From Pseudomonadota bacterium (lineage in GTDB: Bacteria > Pseudomonadota > Gammaproteobacteria > Xanthomonadales > SZUA-38): a stretch of DNA of 64,000 bases. Location of the stretch: the NCBI GenBank assembly GCA_039033415.1, contig JBCCCR010000001.1:62001-126000 (forward strand), written 5' to 3'. Shown here in pieces: positions 8,722 through 16,538 of the stretch. Under the pieces are notes generated by a model, which did no database searches, was not told the DNA's origin, and was given only the letters and a program-made list of their open reading frames with translations. Each line of letters starts with the position of its first letter. The first letter of the stretch is position 1. Both the position numbers and the translations under genes were made by a program.

Positions 8722-9915
8722 ATGCTAAACGTTGATGTAATTGTTGTCGGGGCCGGTCCGGTGGGGACCGTGGCGGCCTACGTGCTGGCGCGCCAGGGTA
8801 TTCGCGTGGCGATCTGCGAAGCCGGAACGACCCACGCGCTCGACCTTCGAGCCTCGACGTTTCATCCGCCAACGCTTGAGATGATGGACGAGCTGGGTGT
8901 TGCCCAGGACATGATTGAGTATGGGCTGGTCGCGCCAAAATATCATTTCCGAGAGCGCGAGACCGGTGAGGTAATCGAGTTCGACATGACGGAAATCGCT
9001 GACGAAACCCGGTTCCCGTTCCGGGTTCAGTGCGAGCAGCACGTGATGGCCGGCATGCTGTCCGAGCGGCTTGAGGCGCACCAGCTTGCGCACGTCATGT
9101 ATCAGCATCGAGCGCTGGGTTTCACGCAGGATGAGAACGGTGTCGAGGCCTGGTTCGAAACCCCCTACTCAGTCGAGAAGATCCGGGCGCGGTACATCAT
9201 CGGCGCTGACGGCGGCAACTCGCTGATTCGGAAATGGCTGGGGACCGAGTTCAGCGGTTTCACCTATCCCGAAAAATTTCTCTGCCTGTCCACCAAATTG
9301 GAGCTGGCAGATCATTTTGAGAATCTTGCCTACGTCAACTACGTGGCCGATCCCAGCGAATGGCTCGTGCTGCTGAGGGTGCCCAGCGTCTGGCGCATCC
9401 TGCTGCCGGCGTCGGAGGAGACGCCCGACGAGGAGCTGCTTTCCGACCAGATGCGCGACGAGGTGTTCGAGCGGCTGATCGGTTCGCCGGACGTCGAGAC
9501 CCAGCACCGCACGATCTACCGCGTGCATCAGCGCGTGGTCGAGAACTTTTCGCACGGCAGGGCGTTTCTCGTCGGTGACGCGGCTCACCTCAACAACCCG
9601 ATTGGCGGTTTGGGGATGAACAGCGGGATTCACGACGTTTGGAATCTGCAGGAGAAGCTGGCCCATTGCCTCGAACATGGCCATGACCCGGAGCTCTTCG
9701 AACGGTTTGATCGGCAGCGACGCAGCGTGACCAATTCCTTTATCCAGGCCCAGACGATCCAGAACAAGGAGCTGCTGGAGCACGGCTCCGCGGAGGGCCA
9801 CGCTCGGAAGTTTGCCCGCATGAAGGCAGCCCGTGACGACCCTGCTCAGCGACGAGATTTTCTGATGCGCCAGTCCATGTTGGATTCCCTGCGGGAAGCT
9901 GAGGAGATTTACTGA
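8722..9915 (+). CDS. FAD-dependent aromatic-type monooxygenase
   Basis: This 397-residue protein belongs to the PheA/TfdB/UbiH-type flavoprotein hydroxylases. It has the dinucleotide fold VIVVGAGPVGTVAAYVLARQ at the N-terminus, the DG motif (GADGGNSLIRKWLG, about residue 155) and the FAD-binding GDAAH motif (FLVGDAAHLNNPIGGLGMNSG, about residue 290). Such enzymes use NAD(P)H and O2 to hydroxylate or oxidatively open aromatic rings. It begins a five-gene cluster opposite the LysR gene. Its stop overlaps the next start (TGATG). The substrate is not evident. Confidence 0.9.
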   Translation: MLNVDVIVVGAGPVGTVAAYVLARQGIRVAICEAGTTHALDLRASTFHPPTLEMMDELGVAQDMIEYGLVAPKYHFRERETGEVIEFDMTEIADETRFPFRVQCEQHVMAGMLSERLEAHQLAHVMYQHRALGFTQDENGVEAWFETPYSVEKIRARYIIGADGGNSLIRKWLGTEFSGFTYPEKFLCLSTKLELADHFENLAYVNYVADPSEWLVLLRVPSVWRILLPASEETPDEELLSDQMRDEVFERLIGSPDVETQHRTIYRVHQRVVENFSHGRAFLVGDAAHLNNPIGGLGMNSGIHDVWNLQEKLAHCLEHGHDPELFERFDRQRRSVTNSFIQAQTIQNKELLEHGSAEGHARKFARMKAARDDPAQRRDFLMRQSMLDSLREAEEIY

Positions 9916-10661
9916 TGACTGACATACTCGGCTACCGCGCCCTGTTCGGGGTGTTGGGACCTTCAACCAACACCGTCGTCCAACCCGACTTTGACGACCT
10001 GCGGCCGGTGGGCGTCACCAATCACTACAGCCGGATTGTGGTGCAAGACGCGGACGCGATCTCCGACGAGACGTTTTTTGCCGGCACCATGGAGATTTCT
10101 CAAAACACTGTCGAAGCCGTCAAAGGCGTCAAAACCTGTGGGCCGGACTATCTGGTGATGGGTATGTCGGCCGTCACGTTTTACGGTGGCGCTGAGGGTG
10201 GCCAGAAGTGGAAGGAAAACATCGAGGAGGTAGCGGAGCTGAAGCTGTCGATCGGCTCCGAGTCGCTGGCGATGGCGCTAGAGGCATATGGCGGCATCAA
10301 GAAGGTTGCCTTTCTGTCACCCTACTATCCGGTCGCGAACAAAGAGGTTCGGAACTATCTCTCGGACTTTGGCTTTGAAACCGTCCGGGACCACTGCCTG
10401 CAGTGCCCGAGCTGGACAGCGATTGCCAAGGTGCCGGAGCAGAAGCTGATCGAGGTACTCAAAGACCTCGACGGCGACGACGTCGACGCCCTCATCCAGG
10501 TTGGCACCAACCTCTCGATGATTCGCCTGGCCGCCGCCGCCGAGCGCTGGCTGGACAAGCCGGTGATCGCCATCAACACCGCCACCTACTGGCACGCGCT
10601 GCGCGCCAACGGCATCGGCGACAAAATTGCCGGATTCGGCAAGCTGCTGGAGCACCACTGA
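9915..10661 (+). CDS. Maleate isomerase / arylmalonate decarboxylase-like protein lacking both active-site cysteines
   Basis: The 248-residue protein belongs to the Asp/Glu racemase superfamily, closest in look to arylmalonate decarboxylase and maleate cis-trans isomerase (GVLGPSTNTVVQPD at the start; LVMGMSAVTFYGG at residues 80-92; IQVGTNLSM at 194-202; INTATYWHALR at 220-230). Family catalysis relies on one or two Cys at the MGxS and second-half SCxG-type positions. Here these read Met84 and Val196/Gly197. Remaining Cys residues (75, 161, 164) are elsewhere. Either the reaction is unusual or the protein is non-catalytic. It is translationally coupled to the monooxygenase. Confidence 0.82.
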   Translation: MTDILGYRALFGVLGPSTNTVVQPDFDDLRPVGVTNHYSRIVVQDADAISDETFFAGTMEISQNTVEAVKGVKTCGPDYLVMGMSAVTFYGGAEGGQKWKENIEEVAELKLSIGSESLAMALEAYGGIKKVAFLSPYYPVANKEVRNYLSDFGFETVRDHCLQCPSWTAIAKVPEQKLIEVLKDLDGDDVDALIQVGTNLSMIRLAAAAERWLDKPVIAINTATYWHALRANGIGDKIAGFGKLLEHH

Positions 10662-10662
10662 G

Positions 10663-11571
10663 GTGCAGTACCCCTACAGCCCCATTCCTCAGCGTGGACC
10701 GCTGAAGTTTCCCAACGGCGCCCGAGTGGCGCTGATTTTGACGTTTAACCTTGAGACCTGGGACCTGACCAAAGACACCGATCGGGCCTACTACGCGGGC
10801 GGGCCGGCCATTCTGCCTGACGTGCTGCCGGGCCGGGTCCCCGACTACCCCAACTACACCTGGCGGGAATACGGTCAGCGGGTAGGAATCTGGCGGCTTT
10901 ATGACGTTTTCGACGAGCTGGGCGTCAAGGCCAGCTGCACAACCAATGCGGTTACCTTCGAACGCCGCCGCCCGATGGTCGATGCGTGCCTGGAGCGTGG
11001 CTGGGAGCTGCTGGCACACAACTATGAGCAGGGTGAGCTGCTGACCGATTTCTCGGGTGACCCGGACCGCGAGGCTGAGGTAATCGGGCGGACGCTGGAG
11101 ATCTATCAGCAGAACGTTGGACGGCCCGCCAAAGGCTGGCTGTCGTCATCGCTGCGCGGCACCCTGGCGACCCCGGGCATCCTCGCCGCCAACGGGCTCG
11201 AGTTTTACTGCGACCTGATGAACGACGATCAGCCCTACATGATCGACACCGAAAGCGGACCGCTGGTCGGCGTTCCGTACTCCAACGAAATCAACGATTT
11301 CACGCTGCTCACCCGCCGTGGCCACACCACCGACGAATACCGGGATATTCTGATTGAGGAGCTCACCCAGCTCCACCGGGAGGGTGAGACTAGCTCACGA
11401 CTGATGAATGTCGGCCTGCACCCACACGTCTCCGGGCGTGGCTATCGCGTGCGTGCGTTGCGCGAATTTTTGGCGTTTGCCAAAGGACTGGACGGCGTTT
11501 GGTGGCCCACGCGAGAGGAGCTGGCGGCCTGGTATCGAGACAACCATGATGGGCACATCAAGCCTGCCTGA
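10663..11571 (+). CDS. Polysaccharide deacetylase-family (PuuE/allantoinase-like) hydrolase
   Basis: The GTG at 10663, two bases after the upstream stop, is chosen because family homology begins at YPYSPIPQRGPLKFPNGARVAL; this gives 302 residues. The NodB-fold hydrolase shows LTFNLETWD, where Glu stands near the usual Asp pair, then CTTNAVTFERRRPMVDACLERGWELLAHNYEQG and a C-terminal LHPHVSGRGYR. In the PuuE subgroup such proteins hydrolyse cyclic amides such as allantoin rather than sugars. With a monooxygenase and an isomerase-like gene upstream, a ring-opening hydrolase of a catabolic route is the best inference. Confidence 0.85.
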   Translation: MQYPYSPIPQRGPLKFPNGARVALILTFNLETWDLTKDTDRAYYAGGPAILPDVLPGRVPDYPNYTWREYGQRVGIWRLYDVFDELGVKASCTTNAVTFERRRPMVDACLERGWELLAHNYEQGELLTDFSGDPDREAEVIGRTLEIYQQNVGRPAKGWLSSSLRGTLATPGILAANGLEFYCDLMNDDQPYMIDTESGPLVGVPYSNEINDFTLLTRRGHTTDEYRDILIEELTQLHREGETSSRLMNVGLHPHVSGRGYRVRALREFLAFAKGLDGVWWPTREELAAWYRDNHDGHIKPA

Positions 11572-11587
11572 AACGGAGCATAGACCC

Positions 11588-12271
11588 ATGACCACAGATT
11601 CACCGGTCCGCGGCGAGACCGCGGTCAAGCAACAGATCTTCGATTTTCTTGATCAGATGGACGAAACGGTTCTCTGCAGTGAAGAGGAGAAGGATCAGCT
11701 CAAGGCTTGGTGTGACGAGCTGTGCACGCACACCGCCGTGCCCGAGCCCATCAACAATCAGGCGGCCGCCTCTGGCGTGTGGCGGTCCCGGTTTGCGAGC
11801 TTCGCCGTCAAACACTCGGAAAACCAGCCGATGTATCACCCGTCCGATCTGGCGCGTCAAAGCTTCAACAACCTGCCGAAGGTGCCGGTGCAGGTGGTCG
11901 ATCTGGTGCAGGAGATCGACGAGGCGACCAAGGCTTACAACAACGTGGTGCATGTCACCAGCCCGGCGGGTGACGCCAAAGGGATTGTGGTGATGTTTGG
12001 CCGTTATGAAGGCGCCGAGGAGAATCCGCAGCGCTATGCCGTGTCGTTTTACCGCGTCGGCTTCTTCTGTAACGACGATCGCAGCGACGAAGCGTTCCGG
12101 GAAGCATTTGGTATTGACGCTGATCGTTCGCTGGACGTGGAGTTTCGCCCGCCGTCCCTACATTCGGATATCGTGTATCTGGACGACGATGCGCGAATCA
12201 ACTACGGCAAGCTCGGTGGCTTTTACGTGCTGTCCCGCGATCCGCGTCCGTTCTACTCGCTGGATATCTGA
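11588..12271 (+). CDS. PAP/fibrillin-like protein
   Basis: The ATG at 11588 gives 227 residues. Two pieces resemble the plastid-lipid-associated protein (PAP/fibrillin) fold: SGVWRSRFASFAVKH near residue 60 (fold opening G-x-W-R), and the C-terminal VYLDDDARINYGKLGGFYVL, matching the YLD-x-D-x-R-I-x-x-G-x-x-G-x-x-F-V-L closing strand pair. Fibrillins bind lipophilic molecules in plastids and cyanobacteria. In this cluster it may bind a hydrophobic substrate or intermediate. No signal peptide, so cytoplasmic. The family call is from motif memory and should be treated as probable. Confidence 0.6.
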   Translation: MTTDSPVRGETAVKQQIFDFLDQMDETVLCSEEEKDQLKAWCDELCTHTAVPEPINNQAAASGVWRSRFASFAVKHSENQPMYHPSDLARQSFNNLPKVPVQVVDLVQEIDEATKAYNNVVHVTSPAGDAKGIVVMFGRYEGAEENPQRYAVSFYRVGFFCNDDRSDEAFREAFGIDADRSLDVEFRPPSLHSDIVYLDDDARINYGKLGGFYVLSRDPRPFYSLDI

Positions 12272-12319
12272 CTCGACGCACGCCCAGCGCCTGGCGCCGG
12301 GCCACACCCGAAGCTGACG

Positions 12320-12337
12320 CCCTCGCGCACGCGAGGG
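12320..12337. terminator. GC-rich hairpin between two co-directional genes
   Basis: CCCTCGC, a short loop and GCGAGGG form a perfect seven-base stem in the 94-base gap between the PAP/fibrillin-like gene and the MFS gene. No T-run follows, so this is either a weak or attenuating terminator or a transcript-stabilising stem. Confidence 0.4.
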
Positions 12338-12365
12338 TGGGCTCCTGCCTGCTGATGCTGCCGCC

Positions 12366-13556
12366 ATGATTATTGTCCCGATTGTGCTGTTTGTCTGCCT
12401 AATTGGCGTCGGGATTGTCATTCCGCTGTTTCCCTTTTTTGGTCAGCGGGTGGGTGCATCGCCCGAATTAATCACGATGCTGATCGCGGTCTTTGCGTTT
12501 GGCCAGTTTCTCTCCAGCCCGTTCTGGGGCTGGCTGAGCGACCGCATCGGCCGCAAGCCCGTCCTGCTCATTTCCCTGCTCGGCTCAGCGCTGTCGTTCG
12601 TGATGCTCGCGTTTGCGGAGACGCTCGAGCTGCTTTTTCTGTCGCGGATTGTCGGCGGTTTGATGACGGGCATTGCGCCCGTGGCGTTTGCGGTTGCCTC
12701 AGATACCAGTTCGCTGGAGCGACGCGCCGGGGCGATGGCCCGAATCGGCGTATCCTTTTCGCTCGGCCTGATCGCCGGTCCGGTACTGGGTGGGCTGCTG
12801 GCGGGTGACGACCCGGCAACCGCCAACTATTTCTTGCTGGGTATGGTGGCGGCCGGTATGAGCCTGCTGGCTGGCCTGATCACGCTGGTGTTTTTCACGG
12901 AGACGCTGCCGTCGGAGCGTCGCCGTGCCTTAGAAGCGTCGCGACAGCCGTCGGGGCGACCTTTGCGCGATCTGTTGAGCTTGCTGGAGGTGCCAGCGCT
13001 CAGGCGCATCACGCTGATCAATTTTTGTTTTGCCGGTGCCCTGGGAATCTTCGATTCAACGTTTGCGCTGTTTGCTAACGCCAGGATCAACTCGGGACCG
13101 GAAGAGATCGGCCTGCTGTTTGCCATGCTCGGCCTGATCAACGCGCTGCTGCAGGGAGTGGCCGTCAGCCGGATTGTGCCCGTTCTGGGAGAGTGGGGCG
13201 CCGTCATGCTGTCGATTGTGCTCTACGGGGTTGGGCTCATCATGCTGGGCGCCGTCGACACCAAGCCTTGGTTTATCGCCTCAACCGTCCTGCTGGCGAT
13301 CGCTTTCAGCATCTTTATTCCGACCTCCAACAGTCTCGCATCCAAAGCCGCAGAAGATGACAAGCGAGGCGCTGCGCTCGGCGTTTTTCAGGGAGCTTCC
13401 AACCTTGCCCGCAGCATCACGCCGCTGTTCAGCGGCTATGCGTTCGCCCGGGTCAGTATCGAAACCCCCTTCCTCTTGGGGTCGCTGCTGCTCCTGTTGC
13501 CGGGCTGGATCGCCTTTGGACAGGTGCGTGCGGCAAGGCGCCGCACGGCTCACTAG
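12366..13556 (+). CDS. MFS transporter (DHA1/TetA-like)
   Basis: A 396-residue protein with twelve predicted hydrophobic segments and the MFS motif A, FWGWLSDRIGRKPVLL, after the second helix, plus a motif-C-like segment (VSFSLGLIAGPVLGGLL) in the fifth. This is the drug:H+ antiporter-1 layout shared by TetA and many metabolite exporters. It is the last gene of the LysR-facing cluster, so export or uptake of a pathway compound is more likely than a dedicated resistance role. The start ATG at 12366 follows TGCCGCC without a strong Shine-Dalgarno sequence. Confidence 0.88.
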   Translation: MIIVPIVLFVCLIGVGIVIPLFPFFGQRVGASPELITMLIAVFAFGQFLSSPFWGWLSDRIGRKPVLLISLLGSALSFVMLAFAETLELLFLSRIVGGLMTGIAPVAFAVASDTSSLERRAGAMARIGVSFSLGLIAGPVLGGLLAGDDPATANYFLLGMVAAGMSLLAGLITLVFFTETLPSERRRALEASRQPSGRPLRDLLSLLEVPALRRITLINFCFAGALGIFDSTFALFANARINSGPEEIGLLFAMLGLINALLQGVAVSRIVPVLGEWGAVMLSIVLYGVGLIMLGAVDTKPWFIASTVLLAIAFSIFIPTSNSLASKAAEDDKRGAALGVFQGASNLARSITPLFSGYAFARVSIETPFLLGSLLLLLPGWIAFGQVRAARRRTAH

Positions 13557-13567
13557 CGAGGACTCGC

Positions 13568-14983
13568 TCAGGTTGGGCCCGCCACCGGCTGCGCGGGAGC
13601 CTGTCCAGGCGGCGGTTGCTGCGGTGCGGCCTTGGGCGTGCTGTGCAGCGTCTCTTTATCCAGCTTAAAGAACAGCAGCACAAACATGCTGAGGCCGATC
13701 ATGATGGCGGGCAGGTAGGCTTTGCCAAACATGATGCCGAACAGAGCGCTGCCGCTCTGCAGCTCGTCAGCGCCCAGCGACTTGTCGTAGCCGGCAAACG
13801 CCAGGGCCCAGCCCACGATGAACGGTGCTAGCGCCGCCGCCAGCTTTTCGACAAAGCTGTACATCGCCGCGTAGATGCCCTCCCGGCGCATGCCGGTCAC
13901 CCGAGCGTCGTACTCGATGGTGTCGGTGAGCATCGACATCGCGAGCATCACGTTGCCGGCGATGGTGACCCCGGACAGGGCCATCCGCAGGAAGAAGCCG
14001 GGCAGAAATTCGTCCATGGGTGGGGCAGGATCGACCAGCATCCAGCTCAGGTTCACCAGGGCGGTCAGCCCTGCACTCAGAAAGTACGCCATTTTCTTCC
14101 CGATGCGGGCGGCGAGCCGCTTCACGAGGGGGACCGCAATCAGCGTGGTCAGTGTGCTGACAATGGACGCTGCGGCGAAGTAGCGCAGGTCCATACCCAC
14201 GTACTGCTTGAAAAAAATGAACGACACCGAGGCGGTGCTCATAATGCCCACCAGCTGCAGCGCCTTCACGGAGATCAGCGTGACGAAGTGGCGGTTGGAA
14301 AACAGCAATGACGCCTGGCTCAAGAAGTTGTGGTGGCTATGAACCCGTTCGACGGTGCGCGCGCTTCCGGTGCCGGCCCAGCAGGCGATCAGGGACAGAA
14401 AGATAATCACCGACATGCCCACGGCGATGATGGCGTACGACTCGCGACTCTGGCCGAGGAGTTCCAGCACAAAGGGTGCGCCGGCGACCGCCAGGGCGCT
14501 ACCCAGCGATACAAAAGCCACCCGGTAGCCGTGCAGCGAGGTGCGCTCCTCATAGCCATCGGTCATCTCTGCCGACATGGCCATATAGGGAACGTTGAAG
14601 ACGGTGTAGCCGATTGTGTAGAACACCAGACAACCGAACGCGTAAGCGGCGGTCATCGTCTGGCTTTCAAACTCCGGGATCGCAAAGAGAAAGCCGAACG
14701 AGCTTGCGGCAAGAAAAGCGCCGATAAACATAAACGGCCGCCGGCGACCGGATTTGAAGGTCGAGCGGTCGCTGAGCATGCCGACAATCGGGTCGCTGAT
14801 GGCGTCGATGATTTTCGACAGAAAGATGAGCGTTCCCGCCAGCGCCGGATCGAGCTTCAGCACGCTGACCAGATAGATCAGAATCAGGAAGGACACGCCG
14901 TTCATCAGCATGGCCACACCCATGGCGCCGCTGCCCCAGAAGAGCTTTAGCCGTGCGGGAAGAACGTGTTCTTTATTGCTCAT
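13568..14983 (-). CDS. MFS transporter of the GPH (MelB-like) cation symporter type
   Basis: This 471-residue protein resembles glycoside-pentoside-hexuronide:cation symporters: KLFWGSGAMGVAMLMNGVSF at the N-terminus, IDAISDPIVGMLSDRSTFKSG and RRRPFMFIGA in the loop after helix 2, and a second-half PLVKRLAARIGKK motif. The C-terminus is a Pro/Ala/Gln-rich tail. It is divergent from the first methyltransferase gene, and the 284 bases between them carry a palindromic operator candidate (15152-15166), so both may be co-regulated. The transported compound is unknown. It converges on the DHA1 transporter with 11 bases between stops. Confidence 0.88.
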   Translation of the reverse strand: MSNKEHVLPARLKLFWGSGAMGVAMLMNGVSFLILIYLVSVLKLDPALAGTLIFLSKIIDAISDPIVGMLSDRSTFKSGRRRPFMFIGAFLAASSFGFLFAIPEFESQTMTAAYAFGCLVFYTIGYTVFNVPYMAMSAEMTDGYEERTSLHGYRVAFVSLGSALAVAGAPFVLELLGQSRESYAIIAVGMSVIIFLSLIACWAGTGSARTVERVHSHHNFLSQASLLFSNRHFVTLISVKALQLVGIMSTASVSFIFFKQYVGMDLRYFAAASIVSTLTTLIAVPLVKRLAARIGKKMAYFLSAGLTALVNLSWMLVDPAPPMDEFLPGFFLRMALSGVTIAGNVMLAMSMLTDTIEYDARVTGMRREGIYAAMYSFVEKLAAALAPFIVGWALAFAGYDKSLGADELQSGSALFGIMFGKAYLPAIMIGLSMFVLLFFKLDKETLHSTPKAAPQQPPPGQAPAQPVAGPT

Positions 14984-15151
14984 GATGTCGGGAGTTCCGG
15001 TGCAGTTGGCGCAGCCGGCTGTGCGGACCGCCTAGGGTGATTGATCTGGCCATTCACCGCTGGATGAAATGACCGCAGCCGACACCTGGCCGACCATTTT
15101 AGCCAGACCCGGTTGTAGCATTTTTATTTCACGGTGGCCCATTACGATTAT

Positions 15152-15166
15152 CTATAGCAGCTATCG
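15152..15166. promoter_or_regulatory. Operator candidate A (15-bp palindrome)
   Basis: The plus strand reads CTATAGCAGCTATCG, close to the ideal palindrome CGATAGC-A-GCTATCG. It lies in the 284-base intergenic region between the divergent GPH transporter (start 14983) and the first methyltransferase (start 15268), centred 109 and 176 bases from the two starts. Related sites occur at 21518, 24821 and 29024, each upstream of another gene of the block. The rest of this intergenic stretch holds no gene that I can see. Confidence 0.6.
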
Positions 15167-15267
15167 CGAAATTGATGCTGGAGTTTATTGCCTGCGCAGG
15201 GCCGGTTAGTCACACTTATGCTCGTCATATTAACCGCAGCCGCTGAGGCTTCTGCAGGAGCAAAGTT

Positions 15268-16296
15268 ATGGAATTCGAATTACGCCAGCGAGGCCGATCA
15301 GCGATCGATTTCGCCGCCGATATGGGCGCGATGGGCATGAAGCTGAGCGCAGCGGTAGGGGCGAAGATCGCGGACGTTGAGCTGCCGGAGGATTTCGACG
15401 AGCAGCTGGCCATCATGGAGCAGCACCTGGGGGACGACCCTCAGCAGCAATACCTGATGGCGATGGGGGAATGGTCCGCAACTACACATGGTGAAATCAC
15501 CTTCGACGCGTTCAAGGAAATTCAGCAGGAGCTGGAGCCCGACTTTAAGAGGCTGCGTGAAGGTGGGACTCAGATCGAAACCCGCCCTGGCTTCGAGCCG
15601 CCAGATTACTGGGTGGGCGTAGACTTTCATCGCACCACCGGGGGCTGGGTCCGCGAGCATCAGGGGTTTGTCCACGGCGAGCTGATTCACCCGAAGTACG
15701 TGGCCAAGAATTTCCCGGGTGGCATCTTCAAGCAGCGGCGTGATGTGCTGAACGAACTCGGCGACCGGCAGTTCAACAACATTCTGGAGATGGGCACCTC
15801 GAGCGGGCACTTTACGGTGGCGCTGGCCGAAGCGTTTCCGGACGCCAAGCTAACCGGTGTCGAGCCCGGGCTTCCGATGCTGGAACAGGCTCAGCGGTTC
15901 GGCAACGAGCGTGGCGCCAGCTGGCGCCTGATCCAGGCGTGTGCAGAAGACACGGGCTTGCCCGATGCGAGCTTCGATCTTGTGACCTCTTACATCTTGC
16001 TGCATGAACTCCCGGCTCGCGCCACGCGGGCGGTGTTTGCCGAGGCTTTCCGGCTGCTTGAGCCTGGCGGCATGATGTTTATGAGCGACGTCCAGCCTTT
16101 CCGTGCGATGCCGCGTATCGCCCAATGGCGGGCAAACGCCGGCGCGTTGCGAGGCGGCGAGCCCTACTGGCGCGAGGCGGCGAGCCTGGATCTGGCGGCG
16201 CTGGCCACCGAGCTTGGGTTTGTCGATGCCCGCTCTTACGGTCTCGGCGAGCGCCAGTACCCGTGGGTCACCATCGCTCGCAAGCCGGCGGCCTGA
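15268..16296 (+). CDS. Class I SAM-dependent methyltransferase (copy 1 of 3)
   Basis: A 342-residue protein with a Rossmann methyltransferase core from about residue 170: motif I ILEMGTSSGHFTVALAE, the acidic end of strand 2 (LTGVEPG), the post-II region CAEDTGLPDASFDLVTSYILLHEL, and motif III FRLLEPGGMMF. The N-terminal 150 residues are family-specific, including YWVGVDFHRTTGG, which corresponds to IDIHCMPGGY and VDIHLQPGGY in the two paralogues at 23534 and 32008. GGAG lies seven bases before the ATG. It is followed at two bases by the small partner gene and then by a flavoprotein. Acceptor substrate unknown. Confidence 0.9.
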   Translation: MEFELRQRGRSAIDFAADMGAMGMKLSAAVGAKIADVELPEDFDEQLAIMEQHLGDDPQQQYLMAMGEWSATTHGEITFDAFKEIQQELEPDFKRLREGGTQIETRPGFEPPDYWVGVDFHRTTGGWVREHQGFVHGELIHPKYVAKNFPGGIFKQRRDVLNELGDRQFNNILEMGTSSGHFTVALAEAFPDAKLTGVEPGLPMLEQAQRFGNERGASWRLIQACAEDTGLPDASFDLVTSYILLHELPARATRAVFAEAFRLLEPGGMMFMSDVQPFRAMPRIAQWRANAGALRGGEPYWREAASLDLAALATELGFVDARSYGLGERQYPWVTIARKPAA

Positions 16297-16298
16297 TC

Positions 16299-16535
16299 GT
16301 GTCCTCCCAGCCGGTGGACAAAGCGACGTTCCAGGTGGTGCTCAACCTGATGCACGAACTCTGGGTGGTTAAGGACCGGGCGGCGGTGCTCGAGCAGGCG
16401 CTGGCAGAAGCCGGCGTGGATGTGGCGGACAAGGTCGATCGCCTGCAGCCCGACGCGGCGCTGGCGGAGCGCCTTGACGAAGAGCGCAAGGCTTTCATTT
16501 CCCGAGTTCTGGCGCCGACGCTGGGCGCCGAATAG
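16299..16535 (+). CDS. Small helical partner protein of the methyltransferase (copy 1)
   Basis: The GTG at 16299, two bases after the methyltransferase stop, gives 78 residues. The segment VVLNLMHELWVVKDRAAVLEQAL aligns by eye with MIMVLASEVSVLRDRLDTFERL and LVLSLASELSVTRDRLDALERL of the small proteins at 23193 and 31670. All continue with an acidic stretch and a closing amphipathic helix (EERKAFISRVLAP here). This copy lacks the RPxxxDDPA N-terminal segment of the other two. It is probably all-alpha and dimeric or a binding partner of the adjacent enzyme. No family recognised. Confidence 0.75.
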   Translation: MSSQPVDKATFQVVLNLMHELWVVKDRAAVLEQALAEAGVDVADKVDRLQPDAALAERLDEERKAFISRVLAPTLGAE

Positions 16536-16538
16536 CCG

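Noticed and set aside
12366-13556. Tetracycline efflux determinant
   Set aside because: Only the general DHA1 layout is shared; it is the last gene of a catabolic-looking cluster, with no TetR-type repressor beside it.
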